A DNA stretch of 64,000 bases from Perkinsus chesapeaki (GCA_013115145.1 JAAPAO010000049.1:1-64000); one strand, 5' to 3'. Counted from the stretch's first letter, positions 1 through 14,500 are shown. Numbers and translations: made by a program. Notes: generated by a model from the letters alone, not told the origin.

Positions 1-250
1 CTTCCCCGTCCTCACGCTGTCCCTCTGACAAAGAGCTACAGAACACCGGAGCGAAGCGACGGGTTCTGCTAGTCAATATTATCCCTACATGACTCCCAGA
101 CATACCGTCACGTGGGACAGGAGAATTCCAAATCGATTAGAATGGCGCGCGCGATCGACATTGGTCTGTCAGCCTTGTTTTCGTATTGGTGGTGATGCTG
201 GTAGTGGCCCTCTATAATGGTGAGTTTTGTTAGGCCTTTTGCTTCAGCTA

Positions 251-2284
251 ATGGCAAGTGGTAGTGATATGGCCTCTACGTCATCACCTCATGAAACGAA
301 GCCTATCGTGGATCCCTCTGATCCCCTAGGAGAAGCCAATTTCGTTCCGCGGTATTTGGTGTGTGTTAATCCCTTATGTCGAAGGAAATGGAAGCAGCTG
401 ACACCGAAGAGTATCCCTATGTTTTGCCCAAGCTGTAAGAAGGCTGCTGAGCTCGCTTTACGGGACAAGTGGGGCGTTACCGATGATACTCTTTATTACA
501 ACTTATTAAAATATTGGCATTCTATTTACAAGGACATTGAAAACAGTTTGGGCTTCCCTAAATGCAGAGATCTTAACCTACCAAAAGATCCTGAAGAGGT
601 TACTATACTCAATGTTATGGACTACTATCAAAAAGCCTTCCCAGAAGGGCCCCATCCAGAGGATGTTAGGAATTGGAGCTCTATGGGTCAAAGGAAGAAG
701 CAAATGACCGGTACTATTATCCGACAGTGTGGCACGCTATTATGGGAACTAACAGTATTGGAGGATCTTCAGCATCAACATGGTACTATTGCTACGACAC
801 TTAGCCGACCGGTATCTCATCAGCGCACTTCCGCTCTTCAGGATCTCGAGTGCCTCCGTCCCAGCGTCATCACGACATGGTCGGCCATCGTTTCTATCTG
901 ATTGACTGGAGAGGTTCTCTCAAGATTGGTGATCACCTTCAGTTTGTTGCCTTCCCGAATCCATCTGTCGAAGAGCGCGGCCAGCTGCCCCACGTTTTGA
1001 AGGTATGTGGTGTGTGGGTTGTAGAGCCTAGCGTTGGCCGCTGCAGATCCTGGATGACCGAGTTAACCCTCCGCACCATCCATCAGAGAAGACCAAAGAC
1101 GAAGTTACCAATAATGCAGATCGTCAGCCTGCTGGCAAAGGAAAGTAAGTTGGTGGGAAGGTGTTCATACCGCTCTCTTCTCAAGTGTGTTATAATTTTA
1201 GGGGTACGTATTCTCGTACTCCCAACAACGCCTATTATGGAAGGCAGCAACAACAACAACCTTACAATGGTCAGTACCATCAGGATCGAAGCCAAGCTCG
1301 ATACCCTCAGCTACAACAACAACAGCAGACGGCCAGGCCGTCGAGCCCATTACAGCGTGCCGGGGCTAACAGCAACCAGCAGTCCTATGGCACCGGCCTA
1401 TGGCAACCCGCTGGCCAGTTCTCCTCCCGCCCATCGGCCGATAGCCCTCAGCGTGCTGGGCAAGATGTGCGGGAGCGCTGTTCCCCTCCCACCGGGACCG
1501 AGCGTCCACCTCAATCTGGTGAGATACAGTTGCTGCACTTTTCTGATGATTTACCTTAGGAAATGCCTCATCGCCCCACGAAAGTCGTCGACCGTCGGAC
1601 AACGCTTCCCCTATCCAAGAGAAGAAGTTCTCCCCGGAGGTCGGGTCATTAGTCGATTCTGCAGTGGCCCCTCCGCCTGGCTTTGAAGATCTTGCCGATG
1701 ACACCCACCTCGCTCTTGGTCAGTTAGCGCAGCTTCTATCGGCGGCTGCCAACAAGGAGGTGCCACCAACACCCCAGGCCCCCACTCTAGAGCCTCGAGT
1801 GCCAGAATCCTCTCAGCCCAGCCCGAGTCCAGCAGTCCCGGCCGCCAAGAGACCCGATTGGATCCCGGATACTCCGGCGAGTCCTCTCTATCTACATCGT
1901 GATATGAATTTTGGACAGACCCCGAATCCCTTGGTGCAGTTCCTGCAGATGCAGGCTGCGGCAGGGGCCGCTGGTCAGATACCCCCTGGAGCTCGAGTCG
2001 CGGGGGCGCCATATGGGGCTGCTGGCTCAGCTCCCACTATGGCCACACCTTTCATGCCGATGGGTTCGCAGTCTGCCGCGTCGGTAGGTCTTGACGGTGA
2101 ACTGGCTGGTCTAGCTGCATGGGGTGCCTCTTGGCCTTCTACAATGCCTTCTAGTATTAACAAGCGTCAGAGTAACAGTCAGCCCCCTACTCCTATACAG
2201 GAGGAGACTGTCAACGAGTATGGTGAAGTATGTGCAGCTACTGCCACAACAGCTGCACCCTCCCAAGGCCAACATCAGCAGTGA
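251..2284 (+). CDS. Zinc-motif protein with Q/P-rich C-terminus (hypothetical)
   Basis: I do not recognise this family. Exons that keep one frame are 251-754, 805-1002, 1047-1144, 1202-1518 and 1560-2284, with introns of 50, 44, 57 and 41 nt, giving about 613 aa. The first in-frame ATG is at 251. An ATG at 217 could be joined only by a 28-nt intron, so it is less likely. Near residues 38-62 there is a C-x4-C...C-x2-C arrangement (CVNPLC...CPSC), probably a zinc ribbon, followed by a charged helical stretch. The C-terminal half is low complexity: glutamine runs near 1250-1330, then proline/serine/alanine-rich sequence with a PPPGFED motif. It could be an RNA-binding or scaffold protein, but nothing proves a function. 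Exon choice is supported by four consecutive introns agreeing in phase. Confidence 0.6.
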
Positions 2285-2923
2285 AAGATATATGGAGGAG
2301 TAGCTCTCCCTCAACAACTACTACTGTTATCGTGACCGTATACAATTATACTTTAGGGGCCCTTCTTGTTCTTCTTCATGTCTACCCTTGGTGCCCCTCG
2401 AACGTTGCCCCCCCCCACGAAGTGGTTGTCCTTTGTTTTCGTATTATATGTCGGTGGCTTCTATGTTGAGAGGCCTGTGATGATGAAGCTCCATAATCGT
2501 GCTCCTTCCTTTCAGGGGGGCGAACACTGCTACAGCTGCTATACTTATTCATCGAATCGTTCACATTTTTGCCAATCGTCTTCTTCTCCTTCTGCTGATG
2601 TCCAGCATGTATCCCAATCGATCGGTCTCTGGTTCCCAAGGCAGGGGTGCCGAGTGCTGCTGCTGCTGCTGCTGCTCCACTGGTATACTAATTGGTTTAA
2701 TATGTGTTGGTATGCCATGATATTTCTGTAGACTCGGTGATGTTGGTATTATCACCACCGCTGCTATCTCTGCCCGCGACAGTTGTGCAAAAGTTGAGTT
2801 CAAATCGATCATCATCGTTCCCCTCTGTCGACTTACTGAAACATATTTTCACATTGTTGTTTGCCTTTTGTTGCTCGTCGGCTGCCTTTTCCTCATCTTG
2901 TTCATCTCTTCAGTTCTCTTGGT
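2285..2923. other. Intergenic/UTR stretch with CTG microsatellite
   Basis: No gene is supported between the stop at 2284 and the ATG at 2924. The stretch holds a C-run near 2409-2415 and a (CTG)n tract at about 2656-2676. It presumably contains the 3' UTR of the left gene and the promoter/5' UTR of the RS-rich gene. Short open frames here have low-complexity translations and look like chance. Confidence 0.5.
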
Positions 2924-5230
2924 ATGGGCTCGCCCCGATCCCGGACAAGATCAAGATCCCCCGCGGGCAGTGGGAGCACCGTCGAGAGCACTGTCCCGCG
3001 AGGAGGCGAGGGTCGAGTCCGGGGATCCGATGCCACCGCCGCAGTCGCGACCGTTGTCCAGCCTCCCCGAGCATCGTCCCCCCACCAGCGGAGACGATCT
3101 AGAAGTCGTGACAGTGATGTGGTGCGCCGCCGTCGCCATCGCAGTTCGACGGACGAGGTGAGCTGCCACCGCAGCAACCGCCTTCCGTAGCGGTCCATGA
3201 ATGTATTCAGAACTACTACCGTGACGGAGGTAGCTCCCATCGTAGCCGATATGGCTCTAGGGAATCCCGAGGCCCCTCGCCATCGAGAGCGTATTCGTAT
3301 TACCCAGAGGACAGGCAAAGGCGGCGAACTGGAGGAGATGATTATCGTTCAGGGTAGGTCTATTCGGAGACCTTCTTACGGGTTAAACTCGCTTCTTTCC
3401 AGGCACCGTGATGAGAGAACCGACCGTCGTTCGGCCGGGGGTGGCTCCTACTACAGTGGTCGTCCTTCTCGAGATCAACCCAATGGCAGTTCCTCACTGC
3501 ACTATGTCAACAGCAGCAGCTCTCATAGAGGCGGCTCCTCCTGGTCTGGCAGCAAAACTGATGAATGGTTCTCCCACACCGATGATGCAGCACGACACGC
3601 TCGTGAGGGCAGTAGAACTCGCACACGAGAGTCTGTCCCTTCACGGCCGTCACCGAGACGAAGGTTGGTTCTTGACGACGACTCCCCGCCGCAGAGCACG
3701 CCCGAGGCCAAGGAGATGCCTCAGCCCCCGCCGTCCACACGAAGGTCGAAGGCTCAGGTCGAGTTCGGCAAGCCTATACGGCCCGATCCGCGAGATAATG
3801 CTCAGAAGGGCAACGTGCTGGTGCTAGCTTGTGACTGTCCCCGGAAGTATGTCCCTGATCCTGGTCCCCATCCCCTATCTGATCCAGCATGGCTACCAAC
3901 TATTCAGTGGGGACAGGCCACCTTCGAGGAGCGCATCCTGCTCAGGCGGGAGGTAGCCCCTCGAGCTGTAGCAAATGCCCGTGGCCAGTCGATCGCATCG
4001 CCGACGGTTTGCTATCCCACAGTCGAGGATTCCTCGTGGCATGAGACCTGGCCTAGCGATGTCGACTGCCGAATCGTCTGTGTGTTGCGGCTACCGGATT
4101 TGGTCACTTCGGATGATACCTTCCTGCGAGCCGTCCGAGGAGCGATCCCTCATAATTTACGGGCGCGTGACGGTCTCCAGAAGGCTGTTGTTATCAAGGC
4201 CTCTGGGCTCGGTGGATCTGTAGTCCAAGCCAGGTGCGGTTATCTGGCATTTCGTACTCGACGCGATGCTCATGAGTGTTGGTCTCTTCGGCACTTGAAG
4301 CTGTATGGTTATGTCTGCCCGCTTATCGCTGATCCCACTGCATTCCGAACACTCTGTCAAATTGCACTTGTTTTGAAACTTTATGAAGGCAATTCAATTG
4401 GCGCTACTACCTCTGGTCTCACTACACGTCCACATGTCTTGGAGTCCAGCAGCCAATCAGCTGCTGCCCCGGCTCCATCGTCCCAGCCTGGCATAACAGG
4501 GACCAAATTCGGTGGTGGCTTATCCTCGCGAAAACCTCTTCCCAGCGCGGTTCGCGGAGCCGACAGCAATGGTGGTGCCAGTAGCGCGACTTCTCGCGGT
4601 CGGTTTATCCTTCGTGGGCTGAAAGCAAGCTTGGAGCGGCTTAAAGGCCCTCCTGTTGAAGCCTGTGGTAACTTCACTGCGAGCGCTGTACGGTATAGTC
4701 GTCTTGATCAGCGTGATGGTGCTGTTATTGGGAGAACTGAGTACGTCCGCGCTGAGACTTCGTCTGATGGGCAAAGCCAGAAACTCCACATTGGTCTCAC
4801 GAAGGACAGAAGTGTAGTGGTTTTAGAGACCAACGACGACAATAAGCTTGCAGATTGGCGACCTGAATGGGTTTTCAGGGACTGGGCTTGGGGTTGCCGG
4901 CCTATGTCCGTAACACAGGCTGAGAAGAAGTCCGCTGATGAGGAGATAGATCCGGCGGAGCTATCAGATTACAGTACCTACAGCCTACCCGACATGAGCG
5001 TTTTCAAGCCTATACGACCGGTGGTCGCGGCACAGCCTATCGGCGGCGGCTCACCACAGAGCAAAGCCCGCTCTACTGGTACAAGTCGGAAGAGCAAGAA
5101 GTCCAAGAAAAAGGAGAAAAAGAAGCGACGTACAAGCCATGACCTCACAACGAAGCTCACTGGTACCGAAGTGAAGGCAGCAGCTGATGGTGCTGCTGTA
5201 AAAACTGAGGTGCAAGCCGGGGGCCGCTAG
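2924..5230 (+). CDS. RS-rich (SR-like) protein with basic C-terminus
   Basis: Exons 2924-3157, 3211-3353 and 3403-5230 (introns 53 and 49 nt) give about 734 aa. The long frame that opens at 3197 is not the real start. The correct reading of 3211-3353 is a different frame full of arginine-serine dipeptides that joins both neighbours in phase. The first ~200 residues are rich in RS/SR and glycine, as in splicing-related proteins. The middle (about residues 250-420) has a folded segment with a beta-alpha-beta feel (CRIVCVLRLPD ... GYLAFRTRRDAHECW) that may be a degenerate RRM, but the RNP motifs are not clean. The C-terminus has a lysine-rich patch (KKSKKKEKKKRR), probably a nuclear localisation signal. 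A role in nuclear RNA metabolism is inferred. It converges on the dynein gene with about 280 bp between stops, and that gap carries another short CTG tract near 5246. Confidence 0.65.
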
Positions 5231-5509
5231 ACTTTATGATAGCATCTGCTGCTGCTGCTGCTGCCTTTGTATAAAATGTATTGTACCATATTGGACCATT
5301 GAACCTAAGCTACTACTGCATATAATAAGTGTTGCTTATTAGTTAACAAAGGGGTTCACAACATGTACTGCTGCTACTACTGGGTAGTTTACATTTCTAA
5401 TTGACACTGCTTTTGCCGTTAGTTCTGTGTTGAATTCCTTAAGTACACTCATAACGCAATCAAGGCATTAGACAACAGCATAATAGCATTATACGACGGA
5501 CAAGGTCAG

Positions 5510-8500
5510 CTATCGAGCTGGGTCAGCATGGCCACTCCTCGTTTGATCCAATGGGCTTCCGAAGTATTGCTTGGTAGCCGCATGTACATGACAAAGTTCG
5601 TGCCTGATAGACCAGCTCAATAATAGAGGGACACTGTGTGCTTTACTGTGGCCAGTGGTGGCGAGTACACCTCTTCGACTGCTTATTTTGTACCTGCAAT
5701 CACCCGTTGATGTTGTTGGACGCTAACTAACTCACAAAGGGCAGTTATAATGAGGATAGTCTAAATTCATGTCGGAGCCCACCATGGGTTTAAGCCACAG
5801 TCGTGGTGCTTCGACGAACAAGACCTGAAGAGGAAGAGACTTGAAGCTGTTAGTCGAACATGCCTACCTTGGGGTCACTCTCCGTCAAAGTCCACTCCTC
5901 TTCAGACCATCTGCAGCCTTCCAGGAAAAGGCCGTGTCTACGCAGGAGAACCCCCTCAAATCCTACGCAGTGCGGACACTTACATGTAGACCCCGTCCTC
6001 AGGAGCCTCGCTGGGCGTTCCCTTGACGACTTCGAAATCGAAGTCCACGGTATCGATCGGTATGGTGTATCTGTAAAGGTAGATTAACTAACGGAGTTGT
6101 TGCTGCCTCAGTCAAATCGGAGCTTTCGGGATCTCACTTTCTGGCGTAGTTTTGCAACGCTCCTGTGGTGAAGGCTTGCGTGAAGAAGAAGCCCGAGAAC
6201 CAGAACAAGTGTGGCGTCTTTCCTCCGTCTATCCACGATTGGAAGTTGCGTAACCTACTCCAGAATGGCCTGTCTATCTCCCTATTGGAAACTCACAACG
6301 TACCTTTCGATGAGGTCATTAGTATAGCTTCCTAGGGGCTTCAGCGAAGGGTACGATTTGGCCATCCACATCTCAGGGGTACCTGAAATTCACGAGTGCA
6401 GTCCCACGCCGAGACCCGAGACCTACGGCCGTCGTTGATGGAATGGAATGCTGCCTCCAGCTGGGGTGACATGAGTATGAGGCCCTTCACTGCCTTCTGT
6501 ATATCAGCCAGAGATTCTCGGATAACTTTAATAAGCCCATTATATCTTACAAGGTCTCATACACCGAGGGAATGCCCACCTTTCTCACCTGGTGAGCTCC
6601 TGGGCCAACACGGTGTTCATGCTCTCCGTGTACGTCATAGGGAATGCCTCTTGGACGTCTTCCACCTGAAAAGCCGGTTCGCTACTCGCCTCATGGTATT
6701 GCTTGCACTTACTCTCCACGGCATAGGCATGCGTTGGAGAATGTCAGCGCTGATTGCTCCAACTACTTCCTCGGGGCTCATGCTGCCACCGGCTGTGCCT
6801 CCACTTTGAGAGCCCTAAGAGATTCAGTGAAGAGCGCCACCTTATGATAGTGCGCACCATTTGCAGGACGGCCTTCATCAAATCGAAGGCTTCATTCTGC
6901 TCCTTGGTTAAGTTTGCATTGGGATGGAAACCAAAGACCCGGGGATCGGTTATGGCGGGCAGGCCCCGGATTGCCTCCAGGACTGACAACGAAGGCAATC
7001 AGCAGTGACAGTAGCTTTAGCTCTTACAGTCATCATAGCTCCCGTTGCCATCCGGCGGGCGGTACTGCGGGCATTCTGGAGTGTAGCAATATCTGAGGTC
7101 ACGGTAGAGCCCAGGAGTCTCAGGGATGCCTACTCATCATTGAAGACATCCTCGGTGAAGTAGTCAGCAAGAAGCGTCATGATCAAGCGTCGATCCTTAT
7201 CATCAGTCACTCTTCCTCCATAATTGCACTCCCCTAATAGATGACAGCTGATGATGCACAGAATATACGAGGTTACCTGTAAGATAGTTGAGGGCCTTGA
7301 AGGGCACCTCGCCTGAGGCGTACTCGTTGATAAACATCTGCAGTTGCAAGACCTGAGCAAGAATGCATTGCAGCAATGCGTCTGATCGGGCAGGTTCGCG
7401 CGGCGCCCTACCGATATCCGCATATCTGACTCTGTGAACTCGTAGGGAATGTTCCAACCTAGAGGACCGAAGAGACGTCGCTCTTGAATAACAGCGTGGA
7501 AGAAGCAGAGCGAGTAGAGGAGCTTCTTGAAGTGCCAGGGTTTCACGCCTGAAGGACCAGACTGGTGAGGCTCCCTTGCGGAGAGCCGTACATTTGTCGT
7601 TGAAGAATTCTGGGTCGCAGATAGGGTCGGTCAAAAAGGAGCCCATGAGGTTGGATCTCAGTCCCTTTGGGGGCTCGTTAGTCATTTTCACGCCGTTCTG
7701 AAGAATCGCTACTGGGAACTGTGGACTCGGATAGCTGGTCAGCCAGAGTCTGAAAGGAAATACTCGACCACAAGCGGAGCGAAGCTGACCTCGGAGCTAC
7801 CTGTAATTGCGATGCGTATGTTTAGGATCCATGGTCTCGAGTATCCTTTCGAGCTTGGGCATCCAAGAAGTACACAGGTGGCAGTTTTGCAGGACCACCC
7901 ACGATCCTGAACTTCACAGTGCAACAAACGACGCATTCGGTCAAGACTTACCTTCGCGCATGCCAGCTTCAATCATTTGCTCAGCTCGAGGGCCCTGCAA
8001 GAGAAAGCTAGACAGTTGGTATTGTTTCCGCATCTCACTTGTCCTTGGCCCAATGATATTGACTTGAACTCCACGTTTTGGTCACCCGCGAACTTCGAGA
8101 GGGCGGCGAAAGGGTCGGAACCAGGCGAGAGAACCTAGCAGGGACCGGAGCGGATCAGGGGTACAAAAGAGGCGCTGGTCCTACGAAGATCAAGGGAGTC
8201 ACGTTGGACGAATCTGCGTAGCTGCTGGAAAGGTCGAATGGTGGGGGTGTGACGAAAGATTCCCCTGCGATACATTTTTTATATTGAAGGCTGATCGATG
8301 TGGTCACCTAGGTTATTGGACACGAAGTCCATTATGGCGGGAACCAGCTTATCAGCCCGGAGGCATCTCAGAACCTACAGTAGAAATTCAGCTACTTCGA
8401 CATCGGGCAATCGCAGACCATCAAGCGCTGGAACTCCGTGAATCCTTCCACGGCCTTCAGGGCGCTACCCAACTCTAGGATACGTTTCAGTGGGTCACTG

Positions 8501-11500
8501 TGATCGTAGGCTGACTTCCACCTGTAACAATTAATACATGTAGCCGTACAGTTCTCATTGTCCCTACAGGTCCTGCTCCTGAGAGAAAGCTTCGAGAATG
8601 TTGGTGTAAGGGTCACCAAGACGGCTCATCTTGAAGAGTTCACCCCAGCATCTGTCTGGTATCCATCTGATCGAAAGGCTTAAACAATTTCGATCCCACT
8701 AGCGGCTATACGGGGCGGCCTTTGGCGGCGGGTCCTCCATGCTGACGCCTCCTGTAAGTAGGAATCTGTAGTCCCGCATCGGAAGCTCGTTGCGGCTTTC
8801 CTTCAGAGCGCAGCATAACTGAGGGTGCATATAATGAAAAGATTGCAGTGTGGTTGGTTTCACTTGGAATGACATTAGCAGTTTGTGCTTCTCGAAAAGA
8901 GAGCGGCAGATGTTGTTGTAGAGAGTTTGCATGAAGTAGTCGTTGAGGATTTCGATACGGTCCGCCAAGTTCTGTGCGTCGGGGGCCTTCCGGATGCACA
9001 TCTCCTGAAAGCGAGTTGTCGCCGAGCAAGCACCTCCAGACTCACATAGAGCGACACGAAGAAGGGCAGACTGTACTGGTACATGGGGTCGATTTGTGCA
9101 AGGTCTGCTATACAGAAGAAGAGGATGGAGGCCTGAGACCGGAGGTAGATCGGCACACCTTGACTTAACGGAAAGGCACCTGTTCGGCAACGGGTACGTA
9201 GCAGTTCCTCGCTTTATCGATTCGAAGTTCAGTCTGTTCTGCTTCGCTCTGCTTCTCCGCGATTTCATTAGAAAGCACCTGTTGGTGTAGAAGTATACGA
9301 GCACCTTCGAAGGCCTGTTATTTCACCTTGGATGCGCTGAGGACTTGGATTGCCGTCTCGTCTTCTAATATATTCCCTTGGCTGCTGCTCAACACCTTAG
9401 GAGTGCCGTGGGATACGTGATCTTTCTCTACAAGCGCTGCCCTACTTTAAGTATCTTGTCTTCTATTTCTTCCAGTTGTTTCTTATTCTCTGCTCCCTCC
9501 AAGATGACCCTAGCCTTCTCTGCGGCCAAATCGGGTTTTTCCATAGATACCACCTACACCACGCCAAACACTAACTTGGCATTTCATGAATCAAGAACAG
9601 TCTTACGAGATTCAGCAGTTGATCTTCTAACCCGACCGGTGTGATCATGAAGTTCAGCAGCGTCACCTTCACCGAAACTTCCGGCAAGTAGTGTGGATTG
9701 CGGAGCTTCGAAGTGAGGTAGAGCCTATGAGATGCGTTTGGGACAGCAAACCTTGCAGCGCGTCTTACCTGAACTTCTTGTTATATTCAATGGTCGCGTC
9801 TCCCAGCTTCATCATGGTCATTCCGCCTTTGGTGAACGTCTGCTTCAGCAATAAAGGCTCTATTGCGGGATCCATGTCCTCGAGAACATTCTCGATCAAG
9901 AAGGGATAGCCGAACTGAATACCTGTGAAAAGTAGATATTAGAGGAATCGCTTGCTATGGAGCTCAAGCGTACATCCCTCGAGCCGCCTAAGATAGTCTC
10001 CATCCGTAAACTTGCAGGTGACTAGTTTGTGGTCTTTCTCTGTGTTCTTTATCCACTTATTTGCCTGCCCCTGGGGATCGATGCAAAGTGGCCATCGTCG
10101 GGCCTTATCTACTATTATACCATTCTCGATACTGAAGGCATCATTAGGCAATCCCGCGATAGTCCAGCTTCGGATCTTCACTGGCTCTCCCAAGCATCTC
10201 TCAAGCGCGAACTCAGCCGAACCTGGTATCTCTTTGCTCTGACTGATTGAGCTCCAAGCGCTCACAGCATCACGACGGAACTCAGGTGTGAAAGCGCCCA
10301 GGTACGCTATGACACCGGAAGCAAGTATGACATCACCCGTGAGATTATCATAATCGTAACCAAGCTGCTCGGCCATGGCTGTCCAGCGCGTCTTCTCGCC
10401 ACCAAGTGACGTGATAAGTTGCTCTGCTCGCTCGAGCTTCCGGCTGCAATCTTCCACTTGGTTCTTCAAATTCATTTGTTCAGTCTCTAGAGCATCAAGT
10501 TTATCGTTAAGTGCCTGCAGCTCGTCCAGGACTTTTTGTAGCTCTGCTCGCTTCTCATTTAGCCCGACCATCACCGTAGCATACTCAGCTTCTGCTGCTG
10601 CCAAGGCCTCTCGTTTGGGAGCAACAATTTTCGCAACTCTATCGTAAGTCTCCATAGCTCTCACCCAGCAGCAGATGCCATAGGCCGCTTTAGAGACCTT
10701 GGCAACTCTGGCTGGCTGGAAGTCATCCTTCACCGTGTAATCCTTGATCTTATTGATGACAGCAGCCGGTATGTTATCTTTATCGTAGTCCTTAAGACTT
10801 TGCAAGAAACCCATTTCGCTGACCATCTTCTTGGCATTAGGCCAGTAGTCATCCACCTTCTTCCCAGTGTCTTTATCCTGCACCTTAACAGCGCCTATGC
10901 CCTTCATTATGCAAACCGCAGTTAGGACCAGACGAACAGGTTCCGGGGGATTCGTCATTGCCTTGATTTCAGCAATGTCCTTGCCGGTAAGGGTGTCCAA
11001 AGCGGACAGTGCCTCGTTGAGCTCTGGCATCGCTTCGCCCAGCTCCTTCTCACAATCTGTCTTGATAGCATTGGCCCTATCAGCGGCTTCTGACGCTATG
11101 GCCTCCTCGCCGGACACGACTTCCTTCACGGCATTAGTCTTCTCTGATTCTGCATTTACAACACTCATCATCTCTTCAACTTCCTTATTCTTCGCTACCA
11201 GCTGCGGTTGGAGGTCCGTAAGTTCCTTCTGCATACCCGCCACAGATTGCTCTGTATTGGCCAGCTTCTCGAGGCCAACCAAATACCGATCTCTCTTTGC
11301 GCTGACCTCCCCGCGTTTCTCGTCAAGTAGCGTCTTGAAGGTGTTGATGAGCTCCAAATAGCTTGTAGGCGTGGCATAATAATGACGTCGAAGCTCAAGC
11401 TTGAACCGCGTTGCCAGCTTGGTGCTCTCAACATGGAACAGTTGACACATTTCAACACACGATGCTCTCGTGGAGTCGGCCATCGGTACAGCTTCAAGGA

Positions 11501-14500
11501 ACTGCTCTGCTACAGACAGAAGGGCATCAGAAGGCCACTCACTGAACCAGTCGATGGTTGTACAATTGACCAGACTCGGGAATTGTCGGAGCCTCGATCT
11601 CCACCCATTGCCTATAGGGGAGAAGCACAGTACTATGTGCAGCATTCCTCTGATCCGTTCTAAGAAATAGGCAAACAGTGACGTTGGTGTCCCATCAGTT
11701 GCTTTCCCCTCGCTCTTAGCATATCCTCTCACGGATTCACAGCATTGCATCTTTTCGTCAGGAGCAAAGAGATTCGGCACTTCGCCAGTATTGAGCATGT
11801 TGTTGATATCTTCTACAAAACTCTCATCCTTAATCTGCGTATCCGTGAAAAGGAAAACCATCGGCTCCTGCCGTGATCCAGCGCCCATCAGCAACTTTTT
11901 CAGATCGTCGCGCCATGCCAGCTTATCGTAACCTTTGGCGATCTCGATTTGGAAAATAGTGTAGTCCGCCATAAAGGCCGCTAGCTTAGTGACGCTTTGG
12001 CGTCCTGAGCCCCCTACGCCGACCATCAAAGAATGCCCCCCAGGCTGCTTTAGGACCCTAGCTACTCTCGACAGATGTTCGATACAATATAAGAACAACA
12101 CCAAATTGAGGGGCGAAGTACTCATCATATTGTACTGTTCAAGATGACTAGTAACCTGCTTGGCGAGGCCGTTGAAGTCGGGGCACTCAGCGTAGGGACG
12201 TTTCGGGGCCGCCGGCGCAGACAAGAGATCGCCGAAGAATAGGAGGCGTATCTCGTCAAGAGTGTCAACTTTATTGTCACCATTAGAGTCCAAGTGTTTC
12301 ATGACCTCATCGAAGCTCACGCCCAGGTGGCTTCGCGTCACATCCCTCATTTGGTCCAAAAGCCACACTCTGTCTTTCTCGTCTACAAGACGGTCCCCGA
12401 AGACTCTGAAGACTTCATGGACCCATAACCGGACATGCCGATTGGTACCGTCACACTGGTCTTTCGGTAGGAGGAGAACGCCGAACATAACCTTTGCGAA
12501 ATCACGGAGATTGAAAGTGTAGTGCACTTTTAGAGGCGTTGGCAGCAGTTCGCTTGCTACTGCTTTGTATACTTCAAGCGTGGCGCTCACGAGCTTTTCT
12601 GAAAGTCCCTTCACCTCAGCGGGGTAACTCTGAGACTGGAATCGCCAATCGAGAATTGTACTGAAGATTCGCGTCATGTTGTCATCATCAAGGAGCGCAA
12701 ATCCTGTAAGCAGCATAAGCTGCGTGAAGCGTGGCGTGATGAATGTTCGCCCTCCTCCTGGTGGTCCCATAGCTGTCACCACCAACGTATCAATGACATG
12801 CCGGAACGGATGAGTACTGTCTTTTCTATCGAACCATCCGCCTTGATCGATCAGCTGCCTCATGATCTCAATCGGCGGCTGAGCACCGTAGGCTTCCTTG
12901 GAGGGCATGTTGAGGTCGTCCACCATGACGATACATAGCTTTCCTGTAGGTGGACCATAGGTGTCTTTGCGCCTTCTGTCTAGCTTGACGTCTACCTGGT
13001 CCTGCGTTTGTGCGCACTGCGTTTGGGCTGAAAAGCCTAAGAAGATTGGCACCGTGGTAGATTTGTCTCTTGATAAGATTGCGCCCTGCATGTAGGCAGT
13101 TTTCCCCGTCCCCGTGGGCCCGCAGAACAACAACGGGATCCTGTTGTCGATGCAGTGGTTCGCTATGAACGAGTATCGTATATTATCGAGAGTGCGCACA
13201 ATGATACTCTCAGGAGATGCCCCAGCTGGGAACTGCTGTTCGGCTGTGACCGTATCGCCCCATGGAAGCCATTTGCATTGTTTGACGTCAAAGAAGTAGT
13301 CATAAACCGAACCACGCTCGGGTAGCGTTGGTTCTATTTTCTTGAAATGCTCAATTTCCTCAACTTCGTGCTTGAGGAGCTTTCGCAGCTCAGCGTCGAA
13401 TATTTTTCGGCTTTCGGTAGTACCTACAAGAACGATACTAAAGACGACACCAGGCAGTCAAAACCCTGGCTCAACCAAGGCAGACTCTCAACGATGCCTT
13501 ACATGCAGCGCCAAGGCTCCAAATGATGGAAAATACTGTGAGGCAGTCAATGATGTTGGTCACTGTTGAAACGCCTTTCCCTTCGTATTCTTGGCTATCA
13601 TGGAGGGGCTTTAGCAACGTTGAAAAGAGTCTCTGAGAACGTACCCGTTGTTGCGCTATACTTTAATCATTAACACTTACCAAGTACGACTGCACCCAGT
13701 TTTGTTCCTGTGACGGACTGACCTCCGAGCACTCTCTCTTGAGAGTGTGGAGGAGAGGCGGCACGAGCCACTTTTGCATGCCGTCTGCTTCATCGACTTT
13801 TGTGCTGTCGAATGTCGGTGGCAAGTCCTCCTTGAAGGACTTCTTGATGAGATGCTCATACCCAAGTATATGGGGTTCGAAGTAGACCATACCGTTGCGA
13901 GAGATTGTAGCTGGCGATGCAACTTCAACGTCCATAGGCTCGAAGATCGTTCTCATATTGGAGCTCATTGCTATAATCTCGCCAGAGTTCAGGCACAACT
14001 TTTTGTTCTCGTCCATGACGGTGTTCATGTTCTCAATCCAGACTGCGTCAACCGGACCATCGAAGACAAGCCACTTCCTCTCGTCGGTTTGGTTCTTGGC
14101 GAAGTTACGGAACAGAACAGCAACGATACCGTCAGTCCACTCATGCGAGACTTCGTCGAAGTCACCGTAAAGACAACCAGCAGGGATCGACTTGGGGTTG
14201 AGTCGAGCTTGATGCACTATCTGTCCCTTGTGCATCTCCCCGCTCTCAGCCAAGTCAGTCAGAGCAGCTTGGAGGATATTAAGCGCGGTTGTTTTGCCAC
14301 TGAATGGCAGGCCCACGAGCATCACTGAATGTCTCACTATATGACACTCGTAAAACTGGATTATCTTATCTATCAAGTAATCTATCCACTCAAGGTTGTT
14401 TTTCTCAAAGTGCATCCTCAGCTTGCTAATCAAAGCTCTGTAGTCTGGTTGGGGCAGCTCAACTCCAGGGAACAAGTCAGATGTGATCCCTCGGAACAGA

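Noticed and set aside
3158-3190. 33-nt intron joining 2924-3157 directly to the long frame opening at 3197
   Set aside because: It keeps phase, but the resulting 3191-3353 peptide has no RS character. The 53-nt intron to 3210 plus the 3354-3402 intron gives a coherent RS-rich exon.
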